Below are positions 1-8,502 of a DNA stretch of 64,000 nucleotides, one piece after another. Made by a program: the position numbers and the translations under genes. The stretch is taken from assembly GCF_900106975.1 (NCBI RefSeq), contig NZ_FNNU01000003.1, forward strand, positions 557,002-621,001, in the 5' to 3' direction. This stretch comes from Pseudomonas kuykendallii (GTDB taxonomy: Bacteria > Pseudomonadota > Gammaproteobacteria > Pseudomonadales > Pseudomonadaceae). Position 1 is the first letter of the stretch. Each line of letters opens with the position of its first letter. Below the pieces are notes generated by a model, which did not search any database, was not told the DNA's origin, and worked only from the letters and a program-made list of their open reading frames with translations.

Positions 1-75
1 CCGTAGGGTGGGTCAGGCGCTCCGCGCCGGTCCGGGCATTCGCGGGGGTTCCGCGCCGTAACCCACCAGCCGGAG
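1..75. repeat. GTAGGGTG-type intergenic element (partial, copy 1)
   Basis: The window opens with CGTAGGGTGGGTCAGGCGC and about 45 bases later has CGCCGTAACCCACC, the same modules seen at 33.4-33.8 kb. The two ends are roughly inverted (GGTGGGT / ACCCACC). It lies upstream of the methyltransferase gene and does not look coding. One of at least ten related elements in this window; the left edge may be cut by the window boundary. Confidence 0.6.
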
Positions 76-176
76 TATCGCCCAGCACCGCCCGGTGTCG
101 TGGGCAATCCAGCAGCGCGATTCGGCAGCGACGCGCGTGGCGGCTAGAATGCCGCCCCCTCCTGCGAATCCGCCCG

Positions 177-1223
177 ATGAACGCCGACGCCCTCGCCACC
201 CTGAACCAGCACCTGCACGCCGCGCTCGCGGCGCTTCCCGATGAAACGCGCCGCCTGTTCCACGGCCGCGGCCGGCGCTGGCCGGGGCTGGAGCAGATCA
301 CCGTAGACTGGATGCAGGGCGTGCTGCTGGTGTGCCTGTTCCGCGAGCCGGCGGCGGAGGAACTCGACGCGCTGAAGCGGCTGTTGCGGGCGCTGGGCGA
401 AACGCCCGCCTGGCGGAGCAGCGGCGCGCGGACCCTGTTGCTGCAGCACCGCTACCTGCCCGACAGCGCCACCGAGGCGCTGATCGGCGAGGCCATCGAG
501 GAAGCGGTGATCAGCGAAGGCGGCCTGCGTTTCCTGCTGGATTTCGGCCGCAAGCAGAACAGCGGGCTGTTCCTCGACATGCGCTACGGTCGCCGCTGGG
601 TGCAGGCCAACGCCGCCGGCAAGCGCGTGCTGAACCTCTTCGCCTATACCTGCGGCTTCTCGGTGGCGGCGCTGGCCGGTGGCGCCGAACAGGTGGTCAA
701 CCTGGACATGGCGCGCGCCGCGCTGAGCCGGGGACGCGACAATCACCGGCTCAACGATCAGGACCTGCAGCGCGTCAGCTTCCTCGGCCACGAGCTGTTC
801 AAGTCCTGGGGCAAGGTGCGCAAGCTCGGCCCCTACGACCTGATCGTCATCGACCCGCCGTCCTTCCAGAAGGGCAGCTTCGCGCTGACTCAGGACTACC
901 AGAAGATCCTCCGCCGACTGCCCGAACTGCTGAACGCCGGCGGCAGCGTGCTGGCCTGCGTGAACGATCCGGGCATCGGCGCCGACTTCCTCGTCGACGG
1001 CATGGCCCGCGAGGCCCCCGCCCTGCGCTTCGTCGAACGCCTGGAAAACCCGCCGGAGTTCGCCGACATCGAGGCCGACGGCGGCCTCAAGGCGCTGGTC
1101 TTCCGCCAGGACTGGGCCCCGGGAATCCCTGGGCGATCGAGCGTGGAGAGCCCGCGGCCGGCGAAGGCGCAGCCTCGCGCCGCACGACGGCGAATTATTC
1201 CCGTTTATAACGCTCGAAGCTGA
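177..1223 (+). CDS. Class I SAM-dependent methyltransferase (RlmI/RlmK-like)
   Basis: 348 aa. The C-terminal half has a Rossmann methyltransferase fold: motif I VLNLFAYTCGFSVAALAGGA near residues 157-176, an acidic residue after strand 2 (NLDMARAALSRGRDNHRLN), and the catalytic-type motif IVIDPPSFQKG near residue 223. The DPPSF motif and the preceding NSGLFLDMR segment are typical of the rRNA large-subunit methyltransferase superfamily (RlmI/RlmK), so RNA or protein base methylation is likely; the substrate cannot be fixed from sequence. Recognisable homology ends near residue 311 (KALVFRQ). The last ~37 residues are Arg/Pro/Ser-rich and look like a non-homologous tail, perhaps from loss of an earlier stop. 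It starts at an ATG about 100 bases after a repeat element and is followed after 41 bases by a kinase gene on the same strand. Confidence 0.85.
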   Translation: MNADALATLNQHLHAALAALPDETRRLFHGRGRRWPGLEQITVDWMQGVLLVCLFREPAAEELDALKRLLRALGETPAWRSSGARTLLLQHRYLPDSATEALIGEAIEEAVISEGGLRFLLDFGRKQNSGLFLDMRYGRRWVQANAAGKRVLNLFAYTCGFSVAALAGGAEQVVNLDMARAALSRGRDNHRLNDQDLQRVSFLGHELFKSWGKVRKLGPYDLIVIDPPSFQKGSFALTQDYQKILRRLPELLNAGGSVLACVNDPGIGADFLVDGMAREAPALRFVERLENPPEFADIEADGGLKALVFRQDWAPGIPGRSSVESPRPAKAQPRAARRRIIPVYNARS

Positions 1224-1264
1224 ACCAGCCGAGCCGGTCGGCAAGCCACACCACGAGTGATTCG

Positions 1265-3397
1265 ATGCCTTCTCCCTTCCTGTCCCAGAGCCACGGTTGC
1301 CAAGGCTGGCGTGGCGAGATGTCCGAACGTATCCGCGCCTTCGACTGGTCCACCACCGAGCTGGGGCCACTGGAAGGCTGGTCGCACAGCCTGTGCAACG
1401 CCGTGCAGTTCCTTCTCGGCTCGCCGGTGCCGCTGGTGATGCTCTGGGGGCGTCCCGGCTACATGATCTACAACGACGCCTACTCGGTGTTCGCCGGCGG
1501 CCGCCATCCCTACCTCCTCGGCTCGCCGGTGGAGCTGGGCTGGCCGGAAGTCGCCGAGTTCAACCGCAACGTGATGGACACCTGCCTGGCCGGCGGCACC
1601 CTCTCCTACCGCGACAAGGAACTGGTGCTGCTGCGCCACGGCAAGCCGGAAGAGGTGTGGATGGACCTCTACTACAGCCCGGTGCCGGGCGACGACGGCG
1701 CGCCGGCGGGCGTGATGGCGATCGTGGTGGAGACCACCGAGCGGATGGTTTCCGAGCGGCGCCGCCAGGAAGCCGAGTCCGCCTACCGCGAAGCCAACGA
1801 GCGCCTGCACCTGGCGCTCAGCTCCGGCGCCGTGCGCGGCCTGTTCGTCTGGGACCTCGAGACCAACCTGCTGTCCGGCGATGCGCGTTTCGCGCGGACG
1901 TTCCTCCTGCCCGTGGAGCAGGTAGAGCAGGGCCTGCCGAACGACAGGGCGATGCAGATGATCCACCCGGACGATTTCGACCACCTCAACCGCCAGGTCG
2001 AGCAAACCATCGCCCTGCGCGTGCCCTTCAAGGCCGAGTACCGCATCCGCCAGTCCGACGGCAGTTACCAGTGGGTGCTCGCCAGCGGCCGCTGCGAGTT
2101 CGGCGAACAGGGCCAGCCGCTGCGCTTCCCCGGCGTGCTGATCGACATCCACGAACGCAAGATCGCCGAGGATGAACTGCTGCAGCTCACCCACCAGCTC
2201 GAGCAGCGCGTCGAGGCCGAGGTGCAGGCGCGTTCAGAGGTCGAGGAACGCCTGCGCCAGTCGCAGAAACTCGAGGCGATCGGCGGCCTCACCGGCGGCG
2301 TCGCCCACGACTTCAACAACATGCTCCAGGTGATCGCCGGCAACCTGCACCTGCTGGCACGCCTGGAACCGGCCAACGAGCGCGCGCAGCGCTATGTGCA
2401 GGTCGCACTCGGCGCCGTCGACCGTGGCGCCAAGCTCTCCTCGCAGCTGCTCTCCTTCGCCCGCCGCCAGCAGTTGCAGCCCACCCAGTGCGACCCGCTG
2501 CGCATCTACCAGGGCCTCGGCGAACTGTTCCAGCGCGCGCTGGGCGAAACCATCCACCTCGACGTGCAACTGCCGCGGGATTCCTGGCCCATCTACGTCG
2601 ACCGCAACCAGCTGGAGAACGCCCTGCTGAACCTGGCGATCAACGCCCGCGATGCGATGCAGGGCGAGGGCACCATCCGCATCACCGGCGAGAACGTCAC
2701 CCTCGACGAAGCCTTCTGCGCCGGCAAGCAGGTCGAGCCCGGCGACTACGTGTGCCTGTCGGTGTGCGACAACGGCATCGGCATGACCCAGGAGGTGCTG
2801 GAACACGCGTTCGAGCCGTTCTTCACCACCAAGCCCGAAGGCCACAGCACCGGCCTCGGCCTGAGCATGGTGTTCGGCTTCGTCAAGCAGAGCGGCGGGC
2901 ATACCGAAATCATCAGCGAGCACGGCGTCGGCTCGACGGTGCAGATGTACTTCCCGCGCAGTGCGCGCAACGCGCCGGATGAAGAGCCGCAGGCGAGCGA
3001 CGAATGCAGCGCGTGCGGCGGCGAAACCATCCTGGTGGTGGAAGACGACGCGGGCGTGCGCGCCACCGCGGTCGAACTGCTGCAACAGCTGGGCTACCGG
3101 GTGCTGACCGCGGCGAACGGCGAGCTCGCCCAGCAGCTCCTCGACGAGGGCACGCGGGTCGACCTGATCTTCACCGACGTGGTGATGCCGGGCCGGATCA
3201 AGAGCAGCGACCTCGCGGACTGGGCGCGGCGGCAGATGCCGCCGGTTCCGCTGCTGTTCACCTCCGGTTTCACCCGCGACGTCATCTCGCGCAACCAGCA
3301 ACTGAGCGCCGACACCCACCTGCTGAGCAAACCCTACACGCCACAGGCGCTGGAAAGCATGCTTCGCTCGGTGCTGGCGGGCCGCGGCGCGGGCTGA
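1265..3397 (+). CDS. Hybrid sensor histidine kinase/response regulator with PAS domains
   Basis: 710 aa, no membrane segments, so probably cytoplasmic. Order: N-terminal PAS-like region with the familiar IRAFDWSTTELGPLEGWS entry (about 20-160), a second PAS/PAC with YRIRQSDGSYQWVLASGR (about 180-300), a coiled-coil linker, a HisKA dimerisation domain with phospho-acceptor His in GGVAHDFNNMLQ (about 350), a HATPase_c domain with N box NLAINARDAM, G1 DNGIGM and G2 GLGLSM (about 445-570), and a C-terminal receiver domain with acidic pocket VVEDDAG and phospho-acceptor Asp in LIFTDVVMPG (about 590-705). The receiver makes it a hybrid kinase able to pass phosphate to a separate partner, none of which is adjacent. 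The chosen start keeps the WRGEMSERIRAFDW entry usual in this family; an internal ATG at 1319 is an alternative. The ligand is unknown. Confidence 0.88.
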   Translation: MPSPFLSQSHGCQGWRGEMSERIRAFDWSTTELGPLEGWSHSLCNAVQFLLGSPVPLVMLWGRPGYMIYNDAYSVFAGGRHPYLLGSPVELGWPEVAEFNRNVMDTCLAGGTLSYRDKELVLLRHGKPEEVWMDLYYSPVPGDDGAPAGVMAIVVETTERMVSERRRQEAESAYREANERLHLALSSGAVRGLFVWDLETNLLSGDARFARTFLLPVEQVEQGLPNDRAMQMIHPDDFDHLNRQVEQTIALRVPFKAEYRIRQSDGSYQWVLASGRCEFGEQGQPLRFPGVLIDIHERKIAEDELLQLTHQLEQRVEAEVQARSEVEERLRQSQKLEAIGGLTGGVAHDFNNMLQVIAGNLHLLARLEPANERAQRYVQVALGAVDRGAKLSSQLLSFARRQQLQPTQCDPLRIYQGLGELFQRALGETIHLDVQLPRDSWPIYVDRNQLENALLNLAINARDAMQGEGTIRITGENVTLDEAFCAGKQVEPGDYVCLSVCDNGIGMTQEVLEHAFEPFFTTKPEGHSTGLGLSMVFGFVKQSGGHTEIISEHGVGSTVQMYFPRSARNAPDEEPQASDECSACGGETILVVEDDAGVRATAVELLQQLGYRVLTAANGELAQQLLDEGTRVDLIFTDVVMPGRIKSSDLADWARRQMPPVPLLFTSGFTRDVISRNQQLSADTHLLSKPYTPQALESMLRSVLAGRGAG

Positions 3398-3475
3398 GCG
3401 CCGCGCGCCGACAACCGGCAGAACCAAAACCCGGCGCGCAGCCTCGAACAGCAACCCCCCCAGCGGATACGCGCC

Positions 3476-4609
3476 ATGCGGCTGCCCCTTCTCGAACCCG
3501 TCCTCACCGATGCCATCGACCCGGCCGCGCCGCCGGCGCCGCTGCGCATCGGCGTGCTCACGCACATCCAGCATCCGATCCGCCAGCCCTTCGCCGGCGG
3601 CCTGGAAGCCTTCACCTACGACATCACCCGCGGCCTCCAGCAACGCGGCCACGCGGTGACGCTGTTCGCCAGCTCGTCCAGCGCGGCGGAGCTGAACCTG
3701 GTGCCGGTGTGGAGCGACGACACCTACGTGAACGGCGCGCGGCGACACGCCAGCCTCTCGGAGGACTACCTCCAGGAACACCACGCCTACCTCGCGGTGA
3801 TGCAGGGCATCGACGACCACGGCTTCGACATCGTCTTCAACAACAGCCTGCATTACGTGCCGGCGACCATGGCCTCGATGATCCGCACACCGATGCTGAC
3901 GGTGCTGCATACGCCGCCGTTCTTCGAGCTGATCAACGCCTACCGCGCCCTGCGCAGCAGCCCGCGCAACGCGCGCTTCTGCACCATTTCCGCGGCCAAT
4001 GCGCGGGCCTGGGCCGAGCTGCTGCCCGACTGCGCGGTGATTCCCAACGGCATCGACCTGGCGCACTGGTCGCCGCGCGGCGAGCCCGGCGAGCACGCGT
4101 TCTGGTTCGGCCGGCTGGTGCCGGACAAGGGCGCGCACCTGGCCATCGACGCGGCCCGGCTCGCCGGCGTGCCGCTGCGCCTGGCCGGGCACGCGGTCGA
4201 TCCGGACTATTTCGCCGAACAGATCGCGCCGCGCCTGGGCGACGGCGTCGAGTACCTCGGCCACCTGCCGCGCGAGGCCCTGGTCGAGGAGCTGGCGCGG
4301 GCCTCGGTGGCACTGGTCACGCCGTGCTGGGAGGAACCCTTCGGCCTGGTGGTCGCCGAGGCGCTGGCCTGCGGCACGCCGGTGGCCGCCTTCGACCGTG
4401 GCGCGCTGGCCGACCTCCTCGACGAGAACACCGGAGCGCTCGCCGCGGCGGGCGACGTGGCGGGCCTCGCCGATGCTCTGCGGGTGGCGCGAGGCAAATC
4501 GCGAGCGGCCTGCCGGCGCCTCGCAGAGGCGCAGTGGAGCCACGAGCTGATGCTGACGCGCTACGAGCAGCTGCTGCGCGATGTCGTGGCGAGCCACGCG
4601 CATGGCTGA
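3476..4609 (+). CDS. Glycosyltransferase family 4 (GT-B fold)
   Basis: 377 aa cytosolic GT-B glycosyltransferase. The N-terminal acceptor domain begins LRIGVLTHIQHPI with the glycine-rich FAGGLEAFTYDITRGLQQRGHAVTLF segment split across residues 40-62. The C-terminal donor domain carries FGRLVPDKGAHLAIDAA and the EX7E-type motif EEPFGLVVAEALACGTPVAA (about 285-305), which binds the nucleotide sugar. Donor and acceptor cannot be read from sequence. It overlaps the next gene by 8 bases (ATGGCTGA), so the pair is translationally coupled. Two GT2 genes converge on this pair, suggesting a small glycoconjugate locus. No Wzx/Wzy transporter or polymerase is nearby. Confidence 0.85.
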   Translation: MRLPLLEPVLTDAIDPAAPPAPLRIGVLTHIQHPIRQPFAGGLEAFTYDITRGLQQRGHAVTLFASSSSAAELNLVPVWSDDTYVNGARRHASLSEDYLQEHHAYLAVMQGIDDHGFDIVFNNSLHYVPATMASMIRTPMLTVLHTPPFFELINAYRALRSSPRNARFCTISAANARAWAELLPDCAVIPNGIDLAHWSPRGEPGEHAFWFGRLVPDKGAHLAIDAARLAGVPLRLAGHAVDPDYFAEQIAPRLGDGVEYLGHLPREALVEELARASVALVTPCWEEPFGLVVAEALACGTPVAAFDRGALADLLDENTGALAAAGDVAGLADALRVARGKSRAACRRLAEAQWSHELMLTRYEQLLRDVVASHAHG

Positions 4610-5648
4610 ACCGCAGGTCGGCTATTACGTCCATCACCACGGCGCCGGTCACGCCACCCGTGCGCTGGCGATCGCCCGGCAGCTGGATTGCCCGGTGACG
4701 CTGATCGGCTCCAACCTGCCGCCGCTGCCGGCCTCTGTCGGGCGCCTGGATCTGCCCGGCGACACCGCCCCGGGCATGCGCGTCGAGCGCTTCGACACCC
4801 TGCACTACGCGCCGCTGGCGGTGGACGGCCTGCGCGAACGCATGGGCCTGCTCGGCGACTGGATGCGCGCGACCTGGCCGTGCCTGCTGGTGGTCGACGT
4901 CTCGGTAGAGGTCGCGCTGCTGGCGCGGCTGTTCGGCGTGCCAACCCTCTACCTGCGCCAGCATGGCCGCCGCGACGACCCCGCGCACCGCCAGGCCTAC
5001 GCCACCGCGACGGCGCTGCTGGCGCCCTTTCCGCCGGCGATGGAAAGCCCCGACACGCCCGCCGAGGTGCTCGTCAAGACCCGTTACGCGGGCTGGGTGT
5101 CGCGCTACGCCGGCAGCGCGGCCGTCGAACCGCTAGCGGGCCGCGTGCTGGTGATCAACGGGCGCGGCGGCAGCGCCTTCAGCCACGCCGGGCTGGCCGA
5201 GCTGGCCCGCGCCTGCCCGCAACGCTCGCTGTACGTCGCCGGCGCCCTCCAGGGCAAACCGACGCAAGTGCCCGACAACCTCACCTACCTGGGCACGCTG
5301 GACGATCCGGCGGACGAAATGCGCCGCGCGGAGGTGGTGATCGGCAGTGCCGGCGACAGCCTGGTGGCGGAGGCCGCCTCGCTGGGCTGCCGCTACATCG
5401 CCATCGCCGAAGAGCGTCCCTTCGACGAGCAACTGCAGCAGGCGCGGCGGCTGGAACAACTGGGCGTGGCCATTGGCCTGGAGGCCTGGCCGGAGGCGAG
5501 CCGGTGGCCGTCGCTGCTGGCCCGTGCCGAGGGGCTCGACCCGCGTACCTGGCAGGCCTGGGCCGATGCGCAGGCCACGGCGCGCTGCGCGGCGATCATC
5601 GAGAACGTGATGGCGGAAACCTTCAGAAGCCCGTGCGGGCCTCGTTGA
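4602..5648 (+). CDS. MurG/GT28-like glycosyltransferase
   Basis: 348 aa from the ATG at 4602, chosen because it overlaps the stop of the preceding glycosyltransferase (ATGGCTGA) and removes a short unconserved leader. The N-terminus YYVHHHGAGHATRALAIARQ is the glycine-rich GxGH loop of the MurG/MGDG-synthase-like GT-B group. The C-terminal half has GSAGDSLVAEAASLG followed by RPFDEQLQQARRLEQLG, the usual donor-site helix and the Q-rich segment of GT28 enzymes. Activity is inferred as sugar transfer to a lipid or protein acceptor; substrates are unknown. Its 3' end overlaps the convergent GT2 gene by 26 bases. Confidence 0.78.
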   Translation: MAEPQVGYYVHHHGAGHATRALAIARQLDCPVTLIGSNLPPLPASVGRLDLPGDTAPGMRVERFDTLHYAPLAVDGLRERMGLLGDWMRATWPCLLVVDVSVEVALLARLFGVPTLYLRQHGRRDDPAHRQAYATATALLAPFPPAMESPDTPAEVLVKTRYAGWVSRYAGSAAVEPLAGRVLVINGRGGSAFSHAGLAELARACPQRSLYVAGALQGKPTQVPDNLTYLGTLDDPADEMRRAEVVIGSAGDSLVAEAASLGCRYIAIAEERPFDEQLQQARRLEQLGVAIGLEAWPEASRWPSLLARAEGLDPRTWQAWADAQATARCAAIIENVMAETFRSPCGPR

Positions 5649-6468
5649 AACAGGCGGCGATCTCGGCGGCGCTGGGCTGACGCAGTACCTCTATTTCGTC
5701 GTCGCGCCAGTCGATCAGGCCACGCTCGGCGAAACCGCCGAGCCAGTCGCCCATCGGCCACTCGTTCCAGCGCGCATGGAAACGCCGGGCATTGGCGACG
5801 ATGGCCGCGAAGTGGTTGAGCGGCGGGCGGTAGGTCGGGTGGTACTGGTGATAGGCCAGGGCGTCGGCGCTGCGCAGCTCGACGCCGCGTTCGCGGGCAC
5901 GGTAGGCGAAGTCGGTGTCTTCGGCGCCGTAACCCAGGTAGCCGTCGTCGAAGCCACCGATGCGCTCGAACACCTCGCCACGGCAGGCGAAATTCAGCGA
6001 CCAGAACAGGTGATGCGGCATCGGCTGCCCGGTTTCGCCGCGAAACACGCTCAGCGGATGGGCGACGCTGGCGGCGTGCAGGCTCTGCGCGGTCCAGCCG
6101 GGGTCGTTGGCCGACGGTGGCAGATAGCGCACCTCGCCCAGGTGCAGCGCCTGCGGGTGTGCCCGCAGCGCCTGGCGATAACCACTCAGCAGCCCCGGTG
6201 AGGGAATGCAGTCCACGTCGAGGAACACCCAGGGCTGCGCCTGGTCCCGTCCACGGATCGCGTTGCGCGCGCGCGCCAGGGGCAGCGCGCCGTTCGCCCC
6301 GTCGACCCGCAGCACGTGGATCGCGAAACGCTCGCTGTGCAGCGGACTCGGCGCCTCGTTCATCCACACCACCCACAAGGCCGCCACCGGCACGGTCGAC
6401 TGCTCGAGTCCGGCGATCAGGTTGGCGAGCTGCGTCGCACGCCCGTGAACCAGCGTGATCACGTTCAT
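5623..6468 (-). CDS. Glycosyltransferase family 2 (GT-A fold)
   Basis: 281 aa. Begins MNVITLVHGRATQLANLIAG, a GT-A fold Rossmann start, then LPLARARNAI and the metal-binding DxD in WVFLDVDCIPS (about 103). The downstream region FWSLNFACRGEVFERIGGFD and the YGAEDTDFAYRARERG motif (around 190-205) are the acceptor/catalytic loop of GT2 enzymes similar to chondroitin/galactosyltransferase-type GT2s. It lies 9 bases downstream of the other GT2 gene on the same strand, so both are probably one operon, convergent with the GT4/GT28-like pair. Product and acceptor are not identifiable. Confidence 0.83.
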   Translation of the reverse strand: MNVITLVHGRATQLANLIAGLEQSTVPVAALWVVWMNEAPSPLHSERFAIHVLRVDGANGALPLARARNAIRGRDQAQPWVFLDVDCIPSPGLLSGYRQALRAHPQALHLGEVRYLPPSANDPGWTAQSLHAASVAHPLSVFRGETGQPMPHHLFWSLNFACRGEVFERIGGFDDGYLGYGAEDTDFAYRARERGVELRSADALAYHQYHPTYRPPLNHFAAIVANARRFHARWNEWPMGDWLGGFAERGLIDWRDDEIEVLRQPSAAEIAACFNEARTGF

Positions 6469-6477
6469 CGGCGGGCG

Positions 6478-7137
6478 CTACAGCGCGGCGTTGGCCAGGG
6501 ACCGCAGGTAATGCCCGAAGCCCTCAGGCGCGCGGCACTCCAGCCTCGAACTGGTCTTGACCCGCACCGAGCGGCTCCAGGCGATGCGCGCGCCTATCTC
6601 CTGCAGGCGGCGCACCAGGTGCACGTCCTCGTGGGCAGTCAGCGCGGGGAAGCCGCCGGCCTTCAGGTAGGCACTGCTGCTGATGCCGAAGTTGGCGCCG
6701 TGGATGTGCCGATGGTCTTCCTGGTCGAAATACGCGGCTTCGTAGCGGCTGCGCACGTCGGCCGAATGCGCGCTCCAGTCATCCACCTCGACCACGCCGC
6801 AAACCGCGTCGGCGCCGTAGGAAAGCTGCGCCGCGAGCCAGTCCTCGGGCACCAGGGTGTCGGCGTCGGTACAGGCGATCCAGCGCGCCCCGGCGGCGAT
6901 CAGGCGTGCCGCGCCTTCGGCACGGGCGACGCCGACATTGCGGGCGTGGATCTCCAGCAGGCTGACCGGATACTGCTCGACGACCCAGCGGGAACCGTCG
7001 TCGCAGGCGTCCAGCACCACCATCACATGGACCGGTTCACCGGCCAGCTGCGGGTGCTCCGCCGCGCGCATGACGGCGCGCAGGCAACGGGCAAGACATT
7101 CTTCTTCGTTATGTGCAGGGATGACTACACCGATCAT
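6478..7137 (-). CDS. Glycosyltransferase family 2, short form
   Basis: 219 aa single-domain GT2. It starts MIGVVIPAHNEEECLARCLR, the canonical nucleotide-sugar binding start, has VLDACDDGS in place of the usual DDGSTD, an NVGVARAEGA segment and DxD in WIACTDADTLVPEDWL (about 93). HGANFGISSSAYLKAGGFP and the AHEDVHLVRRL acidic motif (about 165-180) complete the fold. No membrane helix is present. The 9-base gap to the next GT2 gene suggests co-transcription. Upstream (7138-7200) is a short GC-rich hairpin region before the secreted six-cysteine protein. Confidence 0.83.
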   Translation of the reverse strand: MIGVVIPAHNEEECLARCLRAVMRAAEHPQLAGEPVHVMVVLDACDDGSRWVVEQYPVSLLEIHARNVGVARAEGAARLIAAGARWIACTDADTLVPEDWLAAQLSYGADAVCGVVEVDDWSAHSADVRSRYEAAYFDQEDHRHIHGANFGISSSAYLKAGGFPALTAHEDVHLVRRLQEIGARIAWSRSVRVKTSSRLECRAPEGFGHYLRSLANAAL

Positions 7138-7200
7138 GGAACGCCCTCGGGTAACGCAATGGTGTCGGCACGCCCCGGCGGGGCGCCGATCAGGCTTGGA

Positions 7201-7599
7201 TCATTCGCAGCGCGCCTTCCAGGACTCGAAGCCGCCGCAGTTGCGCGAGTAGCCCTCGTGGTCGACGCAGCTCAGCTTGCTCTGCTTGCCGGCGGCGACC
7301 TCGTTGGAAACGATGTCGCCGCTCTTGCGCCGCACGTCGACGATCACGTCGTGGTCGCAGCTGTTCTGGAAGGCGATGTCATGGCTGACGCCGGCGGCGT
7401 CGGGCTTGGAGGTGTTGTACAACTCCTTGATGCACTGATTGCCCTTGGCGTCGGTGGTGGAGCAATCCGCCGCGATGGCAGGCGCCGCGAGTACCGTGGA
7501 CAGCGACAGCGCGACGGCCGCGCAGGCGCGGCGCAGGTTTACGGGGGTATCGAAGGGGGAACGCGTGGCGATCTTGCCGATCCGGTGACGAGCTCTCAT
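7201..7599 (-). CDS. Small secreted six-cysteine protein, function unknown
   Basis: 132 aa from the ATG at 7599, which has GGAG seven bases upstream; a longer frame extends upstream but has no support. An Arg-rich N-region is followed by a hydrophobic core and an AIAA-type signal peptidase I site (about residue 43), predicting periplasmic or extracellular export. The mature part of about 89 residues contains six cysteines (DCST, QCIK, SCDH, SCVD, NCGG, RCE at the end), suggesting up to three disulphides. No family is recognised. It is on the same strand as the GT2 pair but 63 bases separate them. Confidence 0.7.
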   Translation of the reverse strand: MRARHRIGKIATRSPFDTPVNLRRACAAVALSLSTVLAAPAIAADCSTTDAKGNQCIKELYNTSKPDAAGVSHDIAFQNSCDHDVIVDVRRKSGDIVSNEVAAGKQSKLSCVDHEGYSRNCGGFESWKARCE

Positions 7600-7848
7600 G
7601 GTGTTCTCCAAAAAAACCTCAGCGCTGCAGCCGTACCGGCGCCGTTCCGCATGAGCCGGAGACGGCGGCGTTTCCGCGCTGCCAAGGTTTAGTCCGCTGC
7701 GGCCCCGCACAGGTTGCGAAAACCGGACGGATGACCGGAAACGCCCGATCCAGCCCGATAGGTCGCCTGCGGCCCGCCCGGCGAAAGCGGTCGACAAACC
7801 CCGTCCGCCTGCGTTTAGCTCGGCGTCCCGTCACCCCGAGGAGTGCCC

Positions 7849-8313
7849 ATGAGCGAGCAACAGCCGGACGCAGTCGTCCGCCACCTAAACCCGGCCCACG
7901 GCGTCGAGCCCTGGGCACGCGAATTCGCCGAAGCCATAGAAATACCGGGCGGCGCGCGACAACTGGTGCTCAGCGGCGTCGGCCCGGCCATCATCGACGC
8001 CAGCGCAGCGCCCGGCAGCGTCGCCGCCTACGGCGACACCGCCGCCCAGACCCGCAGCGTGATCGAGCAGATCGCCGCGACCCTGCAACGCCACGGCTAT
8101 GCCCTCGGCGACCTGATCAGCATGCAGGCCCTGCTGGTCGGCGACCCGGCGCTGGACGGCGCCGCGGATTTCGAGGGTTTCTCGGCGGTCTACAACCGCT
8201 ACTTCGGCACCGCCGAGCAACCCCGTGTGCCGACCCGTACCCGCGCCCAGGTGATCCGCCTGGTGCCGCCGGGCTGGCTGGTGGAAATCACCGCGATCGC
8301 GGTGAAGGGCTGA
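7849..8313 (+). CDS. RidA/YjgF family protein
   Basis: 154 aa. An AGGAG five bases upstream of the ATG at 7849 fixes the start over a GTG six bases earlier. The family core includes LVLSGVGPAIIDASA, YGDTAAQTRSVIEQIAATL, YALGDLISMQALLVGD and the C-terminal RTRAQVIRLVPPGWLVEITAIA. RidA proteins are trimeric and hydrolyse reactive enamines/imines. The C-terminal RTRAQV in place of the RidA-subfamily catalytic PxRxxx arginine context suggests one of the Rid1-7 side groups rather than canonical RidA. It is monocistronic, followed by 190 bases with no gene. Confidence 0.8.
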   Translation: MSEQQPDAVVRHLNPAHGVEPWAREFAEAIEIPGGARQLVLSGVGPAIIDASAAPGSVAAYGDTAAQTRSVIEQIAATLQRHGYALGDLISMQALLVGDPALDGAADFEGFSAVYNRYFGTAEQPRVPTRTRAQVIRLVPPGWLVEITAIAVKG

Positions 8314-8502
8314 GGCCCGACCCAGGCTTGCGGCGCTCTGGCGAAGTTGGGTTGAATAGTTCGCACACTGTTTCGGTGGAGTCCAAAGGCCTCTGCCAGG
8401 AGGCCTGACACAGGCCGGGATACCCGCGGATACATTGCTCTCAAGCTCGGCACGCCGGTGGACGTGACGGGCATTTATCCATCCACCAGCCAAGGAGAGA
8501 CG

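Noticed and set aside
2234-4603. 789-residue minus-strand frame opposite the kinase and GT4 genes
   Set aside because: Antisense shadow with no recognisable domain.
7172-7186. CGCCCCGGCGGGGCG hairpin as a terminator
   Set aside because: Short stem upstream of the GT2 start with no T tract; not convincing.
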